DNA of 64,000 nucleotides from Dehalococcoidia bacterium (GCA_020853755.1 JADYYG010000062.1:186001-250000), one strand, 5' to 3'. Counted from the first letter of the stretch, positions 15,762 to 24,717 are shown. Numbers and translations are program-made. Notes: a model not told the origin generated them from the letters alone.

Positions 15762-18059
15762 TCAGGCCTTCGGGCGCGGCTTGCGGCGGCTCAGCTTGGC
15801 GAAGAGCGCCCCGCGCAGGCTGCGGTAGGAGGCTTCCGCGTCGGCATCGTCGATGCGGACGAGGTCCGGGCGGCCGTAGCGCGCTTCCTCGTAGGCGTCA
15901 GAAAGCTGGATGGCGGCCTTTTCGTGGTCGATGGCGCGGCCCATGCGGCGGGACCACTCGCGCGGCGTCTCATGCTGGCGGCTGCCGAGCTTTGCCCAGC
16001 CAGCGAGGCGCTGGGTCTTCGCCCACATTCGCGCCCGGCCGTCGAGTCCGCCGAGGCCCCAGTTCCAGGCCGTCCTTCCGGCCAGGCCGGCCACCGCCAG
16101 GGCGCCGAGGAAGCCAAGCGCGATGTAGACCGGAAGCCAGTTGAACGGGTCGTTCTGGACGGGCGCCTGGGCGAGCGCGCCCTGCGGCAAGTTGGGGTCG
16201 TTGGCAAAAGGGTCTTCGGGGAGCGGTTCTTCGAAGAGGCCGCTGAGGTCCGGCTCCTGTTCGCCGCCGGTTGGCACGAAGTCACTGGCGCCGAGGCCGC
16301 CCGCTCCGCCGGACGGACGGTCGGCTGTCGGGTTGAAGTTCACCCAGCCGTAGGTGGGGAAGAAGACTTCGACCCAGCTGTAGGCGTTGTCCTTGCGCAC
16401 CGTGTACAGGGTCTCTTCGCCATCCTGCGGGTCCAGGACGTAGCCAACGGTGACGCGGCAGGGGATGCCCTGCGTGCGCAGCATCACGCACATCGCCGTC
16501 GCCTGGTAGTCGAAGTAGCCCCGCCTCAGGTCAAAGAGGAGGTAGTCGGTCACGTCCCGGCCGGGCGGCGGCGTCGGCACCGTCAGGTCGTAGGGGAACG
16601 CGCGCAGGTAGGTCTCGATTGCCTTGGCCGCTTCGTACGGCGTCCTCGTGTGGTCGTCGGAGAGGATGCGCGCGGTTTCGTCGCCAACGCGGCCCGGGAG
16701 CGAATCGGGGAGTTGCAGGTACTTGTCCGTGACCCATTCGGGGTACTGCGTGCCGGCGGTCAGCAGTTGCTGGATGTTCGCGTGGCTCTCGGAGCCGATG
16801 GTGTTGTAGGTGTCGTCCTTGTCCTGGCTGCGGCGGGCGCGAATCTCCTCGATGTCGCCGGTGAAGCCCTTGGGCGTCTCCACGGTGGCATCGATGTTCG
16901 CGCCGAGCGGGGTGCCCGGCGTCAGCAGCGTGCTTTCGGACGCAAGCACCTTCACCCGAAGGACGCTCACGTCGCGCGCCTGGTAACTCTCGGCTGTGGT
17001 CTCATCGGGCGCCAGGGTGCCGGCATCGATGCGCTGCGATTCACGGCCCGTGGCCTTCCAGCCGGCGCCGGTGTAGTGGTCATAGCTGGTGGCGCGGATG
17101 AGGCCCGGGGTGGCGCTGTTCACCTCGAAGAGTTGCTTCGTGCCGAGCTTCACATTGCCCTGGACGGGCAGCGTGTTGCCGAAGGAGTGCAACTGCGCGC
17201 CCTTCCGCGAATCGATGTTGTGGAAAAGCCGGACGAATGAGTCAGACTGGTTAGTGATCGGCTTCGAAACAGCGTCAAAGACGCGTTCGACCGCGGCGGC
17301 CTGGTCGCCGAGCGGGATGTACCACGCGCCAACAATGAGCGCGAGGGCCGCCGCCACGGTGAGCTGGATGGCGCTCACGCTGATGAAGTCAGGGTAGTCG
17401 ACGCCGTCGCGCTTCCATTCGGATTGGCGCTTCTGCAGGTGGAGGCGGGCGATGAGGATGATGGCGCCGAAAAGGAAAACGACGAACGTCTCGCTCGGCT
17501 TGCCCTTCAGGAAGCTGATGTTCGTAAGGAGAATCACGCCGCTGGGGATGACGGCCAGCCAGGCGTTGTGCCAGCGGAAGAGGCACCAGGCCGCGAAATA
17601 GGTGGCGAGGAACGTGAGTCCGTGGACGAGGGTGACGAACGGCAGGTTGTCGTTGCTGATGTCCCCGGCGCGGACGACGTGGTACCACTCCTCCATGCGG
17701 AAGCGGAAGTCGGACAGGCGTTCACTGAGGGTCACGCCGTCGGCGAAGCTCTGGGCGGTGAGCACCACCACGACGACGCCGATGGCGAGGGCCACGGGAT
17801 GGATGACCGCCGCGTAGTACTTCACGCGGGCGGCGATCATGCCGATGAGCAGCCCGGCGATGGCCGTTGGTACGAAAGCCGGCATGCCATCGACCCAGTG
17901 GGCCTGCTGGAGAGAGACGCCGACGGCGCCGAAGGTAATGATTGCCGCGGCGAGAGTCAGCCAGTCTTCCCAGCTCATCACCAGGCGAGGGACGCGCAGG
18001 GCGGCCGTGCCGATTCGCCGCGAGGCGGGCTGCTGGAGGGGCGGGCTTATGCTTGCCAC
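15762..18059 (-). CDS. TgpA-like transmembrane transglutaminase-fold protein with no catalytic triad
   Basis: A 765-aa membrane protein with about six N-terminal helices (about 30-245), an extracytoplasmic transglutaminase-like domain (about 430-580), another helix (about 645-665) and a cytoplasmic C-terminal tail. In active homologues the triad is Cys in a G-x-C-x-x-x-A-x-A motif, His in DAHAWVEV and Asp in FDPT. Here the aligned positions are Phe516 (GYFDYQATA), Tyr560 (NAYSWVEV) and Asn576 (FNPTAD), so all three are replaced while the fold motifs are kept. It is probably a catalytically dead scaffold or binding protein. It overlaps DUF58 by 13 bp within the MoxR-DUF58 operon. Confidence 0.88.
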   Translation of the reverse strand: MASISPPLQQPASRRIGTAALRVPRLVMSWEDWLTLAAAIITFGAVGVSLQQAHWVDGMPAFVPTAIAGLLIGMIAARVKYYAAVIHPVALAIGVVVVVLTAQSFADGVTLSERLSDFRFRMEEWYHVVRAGDISNDNLPFVTLVHGLTFLATYFAAWCLFRWHNAWLAVIPSGVILLTNISFLKGKPSETFVVFLFGAIILIARLHLQKRQSEWKRDGVDYPDFISVSAIQLTVAAALALIVGAWYIPLGDQAAAVERVFDAVSKPITNQSDSFVRLFHNIDSRKGAQLHSFGNTLPVQGNVKLGTKQLFEVNSATPGLIRATSYDHYTGAGWKATGRESQRIDAGTLAPDETTAESYQARDVSVLRVKVLASESTLLTPGTPLGANIDATVETPKGFTGDIEEIRARRSQDKDDTYNTIGSESHANIQQLLTAGTQYPEWVTDKYLQLPDSLPGRVGDETARILSDDHTRTPYEAAKAIETYLRAFPYDLTVPTPPPGRDVTDYLLFDLRRGYFDYQATAMCVMLRTQGIPCRVTVGYVLDPQDGEETLYTVRKDNAYSWVEVFFPTYGWVNFNPTADRPSGGAGGLGASDFVPTGGEQEPDLSGLFEEPLPEDPFANDPNLPQGALAQAPVQNDPFNWLPVYIALGFLGALAVAGLAGRTAWNWGLGGLDGRARMWAKTQRLAGWAKLGSRQHETPREWSRRMGRAIDHEKAAIQLSDAYEEARYGRPDLVRIDDADAEASYRSLRGALFAKLSRRKPRPKA

Positions 18060-19297
18060 GTGCTTGCTCCGCTTCCGGTTGGGCTGAGCGCGAGCGTCAG
18101 GTCATCGCCGCGCCGCACCACGTAGGTAAGGATATCGCTTGCCATGAGCTGCCCGTACAGGAGCAGGGGCGAGCGGTTGTCTCCGAAGGTCGTTGGGTCG
18201 AGGAGGACCACGGCGGCCCGTACGCCGCGCTGGGTGAGCGACTGGATCGCGGTGAGCCAGTGGTCATCGGTGGCGGAGGTGACCACGATGAGCGTGGTAT
18301 GGCGGCCGAAGCGGCGCTGCTCCTCCATCAGCAGGTTGCCGAGCGGCGCATCACCCACCGCGTACGAGGTCGCGAGGGTTTCGAGGATGCGGGTGAGTTG
18401 CTGCTGGCCGCGTTCGGGTTCGACCACCTGGAGGTCGCTGCCGAAGGTGATGAGGCCAACGGGCCGGTTCTGGACGATGTAGTGGCGGGCGACACTCGCG
18501 GCGATGCGCACGCCGTACTCCTCGGTGCTCTCTTCGTCGCGGCCGGCATTCACCCGCTTTTCGAGGTCGAGGACGACCCAGATATCGCTCGCGGGATCGA
18601 GTTCGAACGTCTTCACCATCAATTCGTCGCGGCGGGCGGTGGTCTTCCAGTGGATGCGGTTGAAGCTGTCGCCGGGGGCGTATTCGCGCACGCCCGAGGC
18701 GTTCGGTGTGACGTAGTGAGTGCGGCGGCGGAAGCGGCCCTCTCCGGGCAGGTTCGCGGGCGGCGCCTGGAAGTGCGGCAGGTCCACCACCGGCGGGTAG
18801 ACCAGGATCTGCTGCGCCCCGCCGATGATGCGGCGGCGGGTGAAGAGGTTGAACGGGTCCCCGGCGGTGATGCGCAACGGCCCCCATTCGAACAGGCCGC
18901 GACGGCGCAACGGCGTGGTGACCACCCAGTTGCGGCTACGGCGAGGCGGGATGATAACCACCCGGCGGGATTGATGGCCCGGCATGTCGCTCGGATCTTC
19001 GACTTCGAGCCAGACCTTCGGGAACGGGGTGCGGTTGCGGACTTCGATGACTTCCTGGGCTTCCTGGCCAACCTGGGCGCGCATGGTGCGCCGGTCCACA
19101 TCGGCTTCGAGGCCGCGGGTGTTCCACCAGACGAACGCCCAACAGGCCGGGATGGCAAGAGCGATGATGTAGACCAGCCGGAAGAGCAGCCAGAAGCCCG
19201 TCCCGAAGGCGACGAACATCGAGACAAGGAGGATCGCCACGACGAGCGTGAGGATGCGGCGCTCGGTGGCCAGCAGCGAGCGGATGCCCCGCTTCAC
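18047..19297 (-). CDS. DUF58 domain protein (MoxR-associated)
   Basis: A 416-aa protein with two N-terminal transmembrane helices (about 15-60) followed by a large cytoplasmic region with the DUF58/VWA-like fold. The DUF58 signature GVREYAPGDSFNRIHWKTT and the following ARRDELMVKTFE are clear. DUF58 proteins are usually encoded next to MoxR ATPases and transglutaminase-like membrane proteins, exactly as here, and are thought to be client or adaptor proteins of the ATPase. It starts 3 bp after the MoxR stop and overlaps the next gene by 13 bp, so the three form one operon. The biochemical role is not established. Confidence 0.9.
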   Translation of the reverse strand: MKRGIRSLLATERRILTLVVAILLVSMFVAFGTGFWLLFRLVYIIALAIPACWAFVWWNTRGLEADVDRRTMRAQVGQEAQEVIEVRNRTPFPKVWLEVEDPSDMPGHQSRRVVIIPPRRSRNWVVTTPLRRRGLFEWGPLRITAGDPFNLFTRRRIIGGAQQILVYPPVVDLPHFQAPPANLPGEGRFRRRTHYVTPNASGVREYAPGDSFNRIHWKTTARRDELMVKTFELDPASDIWVVLDLEKRVNAGRDEESTEEYGVRIAASVARHYIVQNRPVGLITFGSDLQVVEPERGQQQLTRILETLATSYAVGDAPLGNLLMEEQRRFGRHTTLIVVTSATDDHWLTAIQSLTQRGVRAAVVLLDPTTFGDNRSPLLLYGQLMASDILTYVVRRGDDLTLALSPTGSGASTWQA

Positions 19298-19300
19298 GCC

Positions 19301-20251
19301 CTAGACTCGCGCCCTGGCGCCCGGGACGGGCACGCGCGAAAGGCACTGGACGACCACGTCGGTCTCCGTGACGCCCTTCACGCGGGCGCCCGGGCTGACG
19401 ATGATGCGGTGGGCCAGCGTCGGGACGGCTAGGTCCTTCACGTCGTCCGGGGTGACGAAGTCGCGGCCTTCGAGGAGCGCCTTCGCCTGGGCCGTACGGA
19501 AGAGGGCGATGGAGCCGCGCGGGCTCGCCCCCAGGTGGACAGCTTCGTGCTCGCGGGTCGCGTTCGCTACCTGCACGATGTACTGCTTGATGAGCGGGTC
19601 AACGTAGATTTCGCGGACGGCCCGCTGGAGCTGGACGATCTCGTTCGGGTCAGTTACCTGGCGGCAGGACTCGATGGGGTGCGCCGTCTGCTGCTGGTCG
19701 AGGACGAGCACCTCGTCGGTCGGGCTCGGGTAGCCCAGGTTCATGCGGAGGATGAAGCGGTCGAGCTGGGCCTCCGGCAGGGGGAAGGTGCCTTCGTATT
19801 CGATCGGGTTCTGGGTGGCGAGAACGAGGAACGGCGCCGGCATCTTGTGGGTGACGCCATCGACCGTGACCTGGCGCTCCTCCATCGCTTCGAGCAAGGC
19901 CGACTGGGTCTTCGGCGTCGCCCGGTTGATTTCGTCGGCGAGGACGACCTGCGAGATGATCGGGCCGGGGCGGAACTCGAAGTCGCCGGACTTCTGGTTA
20001 TAGATGGAGACGCCGGTCACATCGCTCGGGAGGAGGTCCGGCGTGAACTGGATGCGGCTGAACGAGCAGCCAGTGGAGACGGAGATGGCCCGGGCGAGCA
20101 TGGTTTTGCCCACCCCCGGGACATCGGAGATAAGCATGTGGCCGCCGCAGAGAAGGGCGGTGACGGCCAGCCGCAATTCGTGCGACTTGCCGATGATGAC
20201 GGTCTCGACGTTCGAGATGATCCGTTCAGCGACGATCTTTGGGTCTTCCAC
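19301..20251 (-). CDS. MoxR-family AAA+ ATPase
   Basis: A 316-aa AAA+ chaperone-like ATPase. The Walker A is DVPGVGKT with Lys49, the Walker B region reads [15 protein letters not shown], and the MoxR-specific [13 protein letters not shown] and [19 protein letters not shown] segments are present. MoxR proteins remodel or activate VWA/DUF58 partners. It is the first gene of a MoxR-DUF58-TgpA-like operon, behind an extended -10 promoter about 75 bp upstream. A stand-alone VWA protein at 43776 could be a second client; that is inference. Confidence 0.95.
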   Translation of the reverse strand: MEDPKIVAERIISNVETVIIGKSHELRLAVTALLCGGHMLISDVPGVGKTMLARAISVSTGCSFSRIQFTPDLLPSDVTGVSIYNQKSGDFEFRPGPIISQVVLADEINRATPKTQSALLEAMEERQVTVDGVTHKMPAPFLVLATQNPIEYEGTFPLPEAQLDRFILRMNLGYPSPTDEVLVLDQQQTAHPIESCRQVTDPNEIVQLQRAVREIYVDPLIKQYIVQVANATREHEAVHLGASPRGSIALFRTAQAKALLEGRDFVTPDDVKDLAVPTLAHRIIVSPGARVKGVTETDVVVQCLSRVPVPGARARV

Positions 20252-20328
20252 GAGGGCCGGCTCCGAAAAGGTGTTGTGCTTCCGACCGCGGCGAAGCGGG
20301 CCATGGCCCGCCCGTGTTGGGTGCCGGG

Positions 20329-20337
20329 ATTATAGCA
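20329..20337 (-). promoter_or_regulatory. extended -10 promoter TGCTATAAT of MoxR operon
   Basis: TGC followed by a perfect TATAAT on the minus strand; no good -35, as expected for an extended -10. Leader of roughly 70 bases to the MoxR ATG. Confidence 0.65.
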
Positions 20338-20365
20338 ACGGCGCAGGGGCCGCTGGTTAAGCCGC

Positions 20366-20953
20366 TTATCCTTCGTTGGGCGAAGCCACCACAGCCCGGA
20401 GGATGAGGTCGGTAAAGCCCGCCGTCATCGCTTCGCGGTCGTATTCGGACTGAACGGCGAGGAAGACGAGTGGGTCGCAGACGTTGACCAACAGGCCCCG
20501 CGCGAGGCCCACGGGCAGGTCCCGGCGGAAGAGGCCGCGTTCGATGCCGCGGGTGAAGAGCGTTTCGAGGCGCCGGTCGTTGAGGAAGGCCAGCAGGCGC
20601 TCCTTCAGCTCTTCGGTGAAGGCGCCGGAGAGCATCGCCAGGACCGCCGGGCTCCAGCGCTCCATGACCTCGAACATCTCGCGGATAAAGAAGCGGATGC
20701 CTTCGAGAGGGTCCTCGAAGGCGATGGCCCGCTCGTGGACCGTCTGGAACTGGTCGATGACGTCGTTGAGGATGCCGCGGAGGAGATCGTCCTTGGTGGC
20801 GAAGTTGCGGTAGATGGTGCCGACGCCGACGCCGGCGCGCTCGGCGACCTCTTTGATCTCGGCGGCGGCGCCACGCTCCGCCAGGACGGCAAGAGCCGCC
20901 GTGATAATGCGCTGCCTGTTCGCGCGGGCATCCGCGCGTTCCGGTGCACTCAC
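20366..20953 (-). CDS. TetR/AcrR family transcriptional regulator
   Basis: A 195-aa repressor with an N-terminal helix-turn-helix (IKEVAERAGVGVGTIYRNFA, about 34-53) and an all-helical ligand-binding C-terminal domain. GTG 20953 is the start. It is divergent from an MMPL exporter, and the 293-bp space between them holds three related palindromes with GGAATTCC- or GGAAT-n4-ATTCC-type cores. The simplest reading is that it represses itself and the exporter and is released by an exporter substrate. The ligand is unknown. Confidence 0.92.
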   Translation of the reverse strand: MSAPERADARANRQRIITAALAVLAERGAAAEIKEVAERAGVGVGTIYRNFATKDDLLRGILNDVIDQFQTVHERAIAFEDPLEGIRFFIREMFEVMERWSPAVLAMLSGAFTEELKERLLAFLNDRRLETLFTRGIERGLFRRDLPVGLARGLLVNVCDPLVFLAVQSEYDREAMTAGFTDLILRAVVASPNEG

Positions 20954-20980
20954 AGCTATCGAAGTCCCCTCTCGGGGCGA

Positions 20981-20989
20981 AGCGTAGCA
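20981..20989 (-). promoter_or_regulatory. candidate extended -10 (TGCTACGCT) of tetR gene
   Basis: TGC plus TACGCT on the minus strand, about 28 bases before the GTG. The -35 position at 17-bp spacing (21004-21009) overlaps operator 1, so the regulator could block its own promoter. Confidence 0.4.
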
Positions 20990-21004
20990 CGCCGTGGCAG
21001 GAAC

Positions 21005-21014
21005 CGGAATTCCG
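21005..21014. promoter_or_regulatory. operator site 1 (CGGAATTCCG palindrome)
   Basis: Perfect 10-bp palindrome extended to CCGCTTAGC on one side. The same flank appears inverted (GCTAAGCGG) at operator 3. It lies 51 bp upstream of the tetR start. Confidence 0.5.
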
Positions 21015-21088
21015 CTTAGCGTGCCGAAGAGTAGTTAGACGGTGGCAAATGGCCCCGAAAAATCCGCCAAAAAGGCGCCATCTGCCGA

Positions 21089-21118
21089 TTGACCAGAACC
21101 GGAATTCCGATTCAAGAT
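21089..21118 (+). promoter_or_regulatory. candidate MMPL promoter
   Basis: TTGACC, 18-bp spacer, CAAGAT. The spacer contains operator 2 and operator 3 lies just downstream, a layout suited to repression. Confidence 0.4.
21100..21109. promoter_or_regulatory. operator site 2 (CGGAATTCCG palindrome)
   Basis: The same 10-bp palindrome as site 1, with the same 5' flank (GAAC) before it, 95 bp further from the tetR gene. Confidence 0.5.
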
Positions 21119-21124
21119 GGCTAA

Positions 21125-21142
21125 GCGGAATTGGCATTCCGC
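21125..21142. promoter_or_regulatory. operator site 3 (GCGGAAT-n4-ATTCCGC)
   Basis: Perfect inverted repeat of 7 bp around TGGC, immediately downstream of the candidate MMPL promoter. Shares the GCGGAAT half-site with the other two palindromes. Confidence 0.55.
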
Positions 21143-21246
21143 TCCGCCGGCGGGCCTGGCGAAACCACCCAAATGGGTGAGGCCCGGAACCGCCGGAGCG
21201 CCCTACGCTCGATCTCCGCTACTGCCGCCATTCCTGGAGGGAACCC

Positions 21247-23442
21247 ATGGCCCGCCGCACTTCAGCCGCACCGTCTATCCCCATGCTCGAACGCTGGGCC
21301 CACATCACGCACCGCCGCCGCGGCCGGGTGATGCTCGGCTGGATCATCGTGGTCGCCGCCCTCGTCACGGCCATGTCACTCTGGAGCGGCAAGTTCAGCA
21401 CCGAGTTCACGCTTCCCGGGTCGGAATCGCAGAAGGCGCTCGACCTCCTCCGGGACCGCTTCCCGGCGCAGGCTTCGGCCACCGCAGACCTCGTCTTCGA
21501 AGCGCCCGCAGGCGTGACCTCGCCGGACGCCCGCGCGCAGATCGAAAAGACCATCGCCGATGTTTCCGCGGCGCCCAAGGTCGCTGGCGTCGAATCGCCC
21601 TTCGATTCGCCCGGCTATATCTCGCAGGACGGCACGATCGCCCGGACGGTCATCCACTTCGACGGCGAACTCAAAGACGTCAAGCCTGCCGATGCGAAGA
21701 AGATCATGGACATCGCCGACGCGAACAACGGCAAGTCCGGGGTGCGCGTCGAGACCGGCGGCGACGCTATCGTCTTCAACGAGATGCCGGAAATGGGCTC
21801 CGAGATGATCGGCATGCTCGCGGCTGTGGTCATCCTCCTCATCGCCTTCGGCTCAGTCGTGGCGATGGGCCTGCCTATCGTGGCTGCACTCTTCGGGCTC
21901 ATCTCGAGTTTCGCGGTGCTCACGCTGCTGGCGAACTTCTTCGGCTTCCCCGATTTCAGCTCCCAGTTCGCCGCCATGATCGGCATCGGCGTTGGCATCG
22001 ACTACTCGCTGCTGGTGGTGACCCGCTTCCGGGAGGGCCTCCACACCGGCCACACGGTCGAAGAGTCCGTGGTCATCGCCGTGACAACTGCCGGGAAGTC
22101 AGTCATCTTCGCCGGGATCGTGGTCGCCCTGGCCTTCCTCGGGCTGTACGTGGTGGGCCTGCCGTTCGTGGCCATGCTGGGGACTGCCGGGGCGCTCGTG
22201 GTGCTTATCGCGGTCATCGTCGCGGTAACCATCACGCCTGCAGCGCTCTCGCTCGTCGGCCACAGGATCGACTCGCTCAAGCTCCCGCTCCTGCACCAGT
22301 CTGAGGGCGTGGACGAAAACAGCATGTGGTACCGGCTGAGCCGTCGCATCCAGCGTTCGCCTGTGCCGTTCGCCGTTATCTCGGCGGGCATCCTGCTCCT
22401 CATGGCCCTGCCCGTCCTGAAGATGGACCTGGGGTTCACGGACGCCGGCAACGGCCGCGAATCGCTCCACAGCCGGCGCGCCTATGACCTGCTGGCGAAG
22501 GGCTTCGGTCCCGGCTTCAACGGCCCGATCCTGGCCGTCGTGGACCTTTCGAATGGCGGCAAAGACAGCCTCGACAAGGCGGTCGACGTGATCAGCAAGT
22601 CGCCGGGTATCGCCGCGGTCGTCCCGCCGATCCTCAACGAAGCCGGCGATACCGCCATCCTCACGGTCTTCCCGACGACGAAGCCCCAGGCCGATGAAAC
22701 GACGGCGACGGTGAAGCGGTTGCGCAACGAAGTCACGCCGCAACTCGAAAAGACCGGCGCCCGCTACTACATGACTGGCTCCACCGCCGGCAACGCCGAC
22801 GCTTCGACCCAGATCCAGTCGCGCATGCCGCTGCTCTTCGCGGGCGTCATCGGCCTGAGCTTCCTGCTCCTGACAGCGGTCTTCCGGTCAGTGGTCATCG
22901 CGGTGAAGGCCGCGATCATGAACCTGCTCTCCATCGGCGCGGCCTACGGCGTGGTCGTCGCCATCTTCCAGTTCGGCTGGGGCGGCAACCTCCTCGGGGT
23001 CGACAAGGGCCCGGTCGAAGTGTTCCTGCCGATGATGATGTTCGCGATGCTCTTCGGGCTCTCGATGGACTACGAGGTGTTCCTCATCAGCCGCGTGCGC
23101 GAGGAATACCTGAAGTCCGGCAACACCGCGACCGCGGTGGCCAATGGCCTGACGGCGACGGCCCGCGTCATCACCGCGGCGGCGGCCATCATGGTGACCG
23201 TCTTCCTCGCGTTCGTCCTCGGCCCGGACCGGATCATCAAGGAGTTCGGCATCGGCCTCGCGACGGCAATCTTCGTCGACGCCACCATCGTCCGCGTGTT
23301 CCTCGTGCCTTCGACGATGGAGCTGCTGCGCGAGGCGAACTGGTGGATGCCGAAGTGGCTCGACCGGCTGCTCCCCAACATCAACGTCGAAGGGCCGGAG
23401 CGAGTCGCCCTCCCCGGCGGTTCGCCGAGCGGCGGCGAATAG
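21247..23442 (+). CDS. MMPL/RND family transporter
   Basis: A 731-aa proton-driven membrane transporter with the MmpL layout: one N-terminal helix (about 28-46), an extracytoplasmic domain, a six-helix bundle (about 175-345), a second extracytoplasmic domain and a second bundle (about 525-705). The paired Asp-Tyr motifs of proton relay are present in GIGVGIDYSLL and FGLSMDYEVFL. Such proteins export lipids, hydrophobic compounds or drugs across the cytoplasmic membrane. ATG 21247 has a GGAGGGA ribosome binding site. Divergence from tetR and shared operators suggest inducible efflux. A hairpin follows the stop. Confidence 0.93.
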   Translation: MARRTSAAPSIPMLERWAHITHRRRGRVMLGWIIVVAALVTAMSLWSGKFSTEFTLPGSESQKALDLLRDRFPAQASATADLVFEAPAGVTSPDARAQIEKTIADVSAAPKVAGVESPFDSPGYISQDGTIARTVIHFDGELKDVKPADAKKIMDIADANNGKSGVRVETGGDAIVFNEMPEMGSEMIGMLAAVVILLIAFGSVVAMGLPIVAALFGLISSFAVLTLLANFFGFPDFSSQFAAMIGIGVGIDYSLLVVTRFREGLHTGHTVEESVVIAVTTAGKSVIFAGIVVALAFLGLYVVGLPFVAMLGTAGALVVLIAVIVAVTITPAALSLVGHRIDSLKLPLLHQSEGVDENSMWYRLSRRIQRSPVPFAVISAGILLLMALPVLKMDLGFTDAGNGRESLHSRRAYDLLAKGFGPGFNGPILAVVDLSNGGKDSLDKAVDVISKSPGIAAVVPPILNEAGDTAILTVFPTTKPQADETTATVKRLRNEVTPQLEKTGARYYMTGSTAGNADASTQIQSRMPLLFAGVIGLSFLLLTAVFRSVVIAVKAAIMNLLSIGAAYGVVVAIFQFGWGGNLLGVDKGPVEVFLPMMMFAMLFGLSMDYEVFLISRVREEYLKSGNTATAVANGLTATARVITAAAAIMVTVFLAFVLGPDRIIKEFGIGLATAIFVDATIVRVFLVPSTMELLREANWWMPKWLDRLLPNINVEGPERVALPGGSPSGGE

Positions 23443-23463
23443 TCGCCTTTTCGCGCATGAACA

Positions 23464-23493
23464 CGAAACCCGGGGCACACGTCCCGGGTTTCG
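23464..23493 (+). terminator. stem-loop after the MMPL gene
   Basis: 11-bp perfect stem CGAAACCCGGG / CCCGGGTTTCG with an 8-base loop, 21 bp after the stop. No strong U-tract follows, so termination may need help. Confidence 0.6.
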
Positions 23494-23534
23494 CGTATCC
23501 CGGGAGCGGTTCGCCAGCGGACGGCTTCGGGCGG

Positions 23535-23540
23535 CACAAT
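23535..23540 (+). promoter_or_regulatory. -10-like CACAAT, leaderless start
   Basis: CACAAT lies 7 bases before ATG 23548; no ribosome binding site of usual strength is present. Confidence 0.35.
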
Positions 23541-23547
23541 CAGAGGC

Positions 23548-24717
23548 ATGGACTGGATTGAACGAGCGCGTGAACTGGCCCGCGGGTTCTCGGAACGGGC
23601 CCCCGACCATGACCGGGCGGGAACCTTCCCCTTCGAGAACTTCGAGGAACTCCGCGAGGCGGGCTTCTTCGGGCTGACCGTGCCCCGGCGCTTCGGCGGC
23701 AGTGAGGCATCGCTCGGTGAGTACCTCGGCGTCCTCGAAGCGATCGCCTACGGCGACGGGTCGACCGCACTCTCGTTCATGATGCACCTTAAGACCTTCG
23801 GCCAGGAGCGGGAAGCCCCGGCCTACCCGACGGAGTGGGTGGAGCGCATGGCCCGCGGCTCGGTGGAGCGGGGCGAACTGGTGAACACCGTCGCGACCGA
23901 GGAGGGCCTTGGCTCACCCGCGGGCGGCGGGATGCCGGACACGACCGCGGTACGGGACGGTGAGGGCTGGCGTCTGAGCGGCCGCAAGACGTTCACCACG
24001 CTCGCGCCGCTGCTCCATTACTTCATCGTCCTTGCGCGCGTGGACGAACCCGGCGGGCGGCCGCGGCTGGCCAACTTCATGGTTCTGCGCGATGACCCGG
24101 GCCTGCGCATCGAGGAGACGTGGGACAGCCTCGGGATGCGGGCGACCGGTTCGCACGACGCGGTGTTCGAAGACATCCGCCTCGGCGCTGACCGGCTGCT
24201 GAATGCCCGCAACCAGGGCGGCGCCGACGCTCGCGGGGGCGCGGGGATGGCGTGGTTCGCCCTCGGGCTGTGCGCGGTCACACTGGGCGTGGCGACCGCC
24301 GCCAGGGACTACGCGGTCGCGTATGCGCGGGAACGCACGCCCAATTCAAACCGGACGATCAAGGAGTATCCCGGTGTGCGCACCCGCATCGCCCGGATGG
24401 ACCTCCTGCTCCAGCGCAGCCGGGCGCTGATGGAGGATGCCTGCGCGGCCTGGGAGTCCGGCGCCCGAGGCGGCATGCCGGCGCTCAACCGGATCGCCGC
24501 CGCCAAGGTGGACACGCTGAACAGCTGCATCGAGGCCGTGGACCTGGCCATGCGCGTGGTTGGTGGTGTAAGCCTCCAGAAGCGGCGGCCGATTGAACGG
24601 TACTGGCGGGACGTGCGCGCGCCGCTGCACAACCCGCCAATCGAGGACCGGGCGCTGGAGATGCTCGCCCGGAGCGCGCTGGACGAACCGGTGGAGCCGC
24701 CGCAAGCCGCCGAGTAG
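23548..24717 (+). CDS. acyl-CoA dehydrogenase superfamily protein (possibly not a true dehydrogenase)
   Basis: A 389-aa flavoprotein of the acyl-CoA dehydrogenase fold. It has an N-terminal helical domain (residues 1-120), a beta domain (VNTVATEEGLGSPAGG, then WRLSGRKTFTTLAPL) and a C-terminal helical domain. The C-terminal motif where many acyl-CoA dehydrogenases carry their catalytic Glu (EGT-type) is replaced by RAPLHNPPIEDRALEML after RYWRD. That pattern is more like group D flavin monooxygenases such as the DszC type, or an atypical dehydrogenase. It stands alone after the MMPL terminator, with a -10-like box 7 bp before ATG. Substrate unknown. Confidence 0.82.
   Translation: MDWIERARELARGFSERAPDHDRAGTFPFENFEELREAGFFGLTVPRRFGGSEASLGEYLGVLEAIAYGDGSTALSFMMHLKTFGQEREAPAYPTEWVERMARGSVERGELVNTVATEEGLGSPAGGGMPDTTAVRDGEGWRLSGRKTFTTLAPLLHYFIVLARVDEPGGRPRLANFMVLRDDPGLRIEETWDSLGMRATGSHDAVFEDIRLGADRLLNARNQGGADARGGAGMAWFALGLCAVTLGVATAARDYAVAYARERTPNSNRTIKEYPGVRTRIARMDLLLQRSRALMEDACAAWESGARGGMPALNRIAAAKVDTLNSCIEAVDLAMRVVGGVSLQKRRPIERYWRDVRAPLHNPPIEDRALEMLARSALDEPVEPPQAAE

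Noticed and set aside
15690-17240. 516-aa plus-strand open frame opposite the TgpA-like gene
   Set aside because: High-GC antisense shadow; Arg/Val/Gly-rich with no recognisable domain, while the minus-strand frame has clear motifs.
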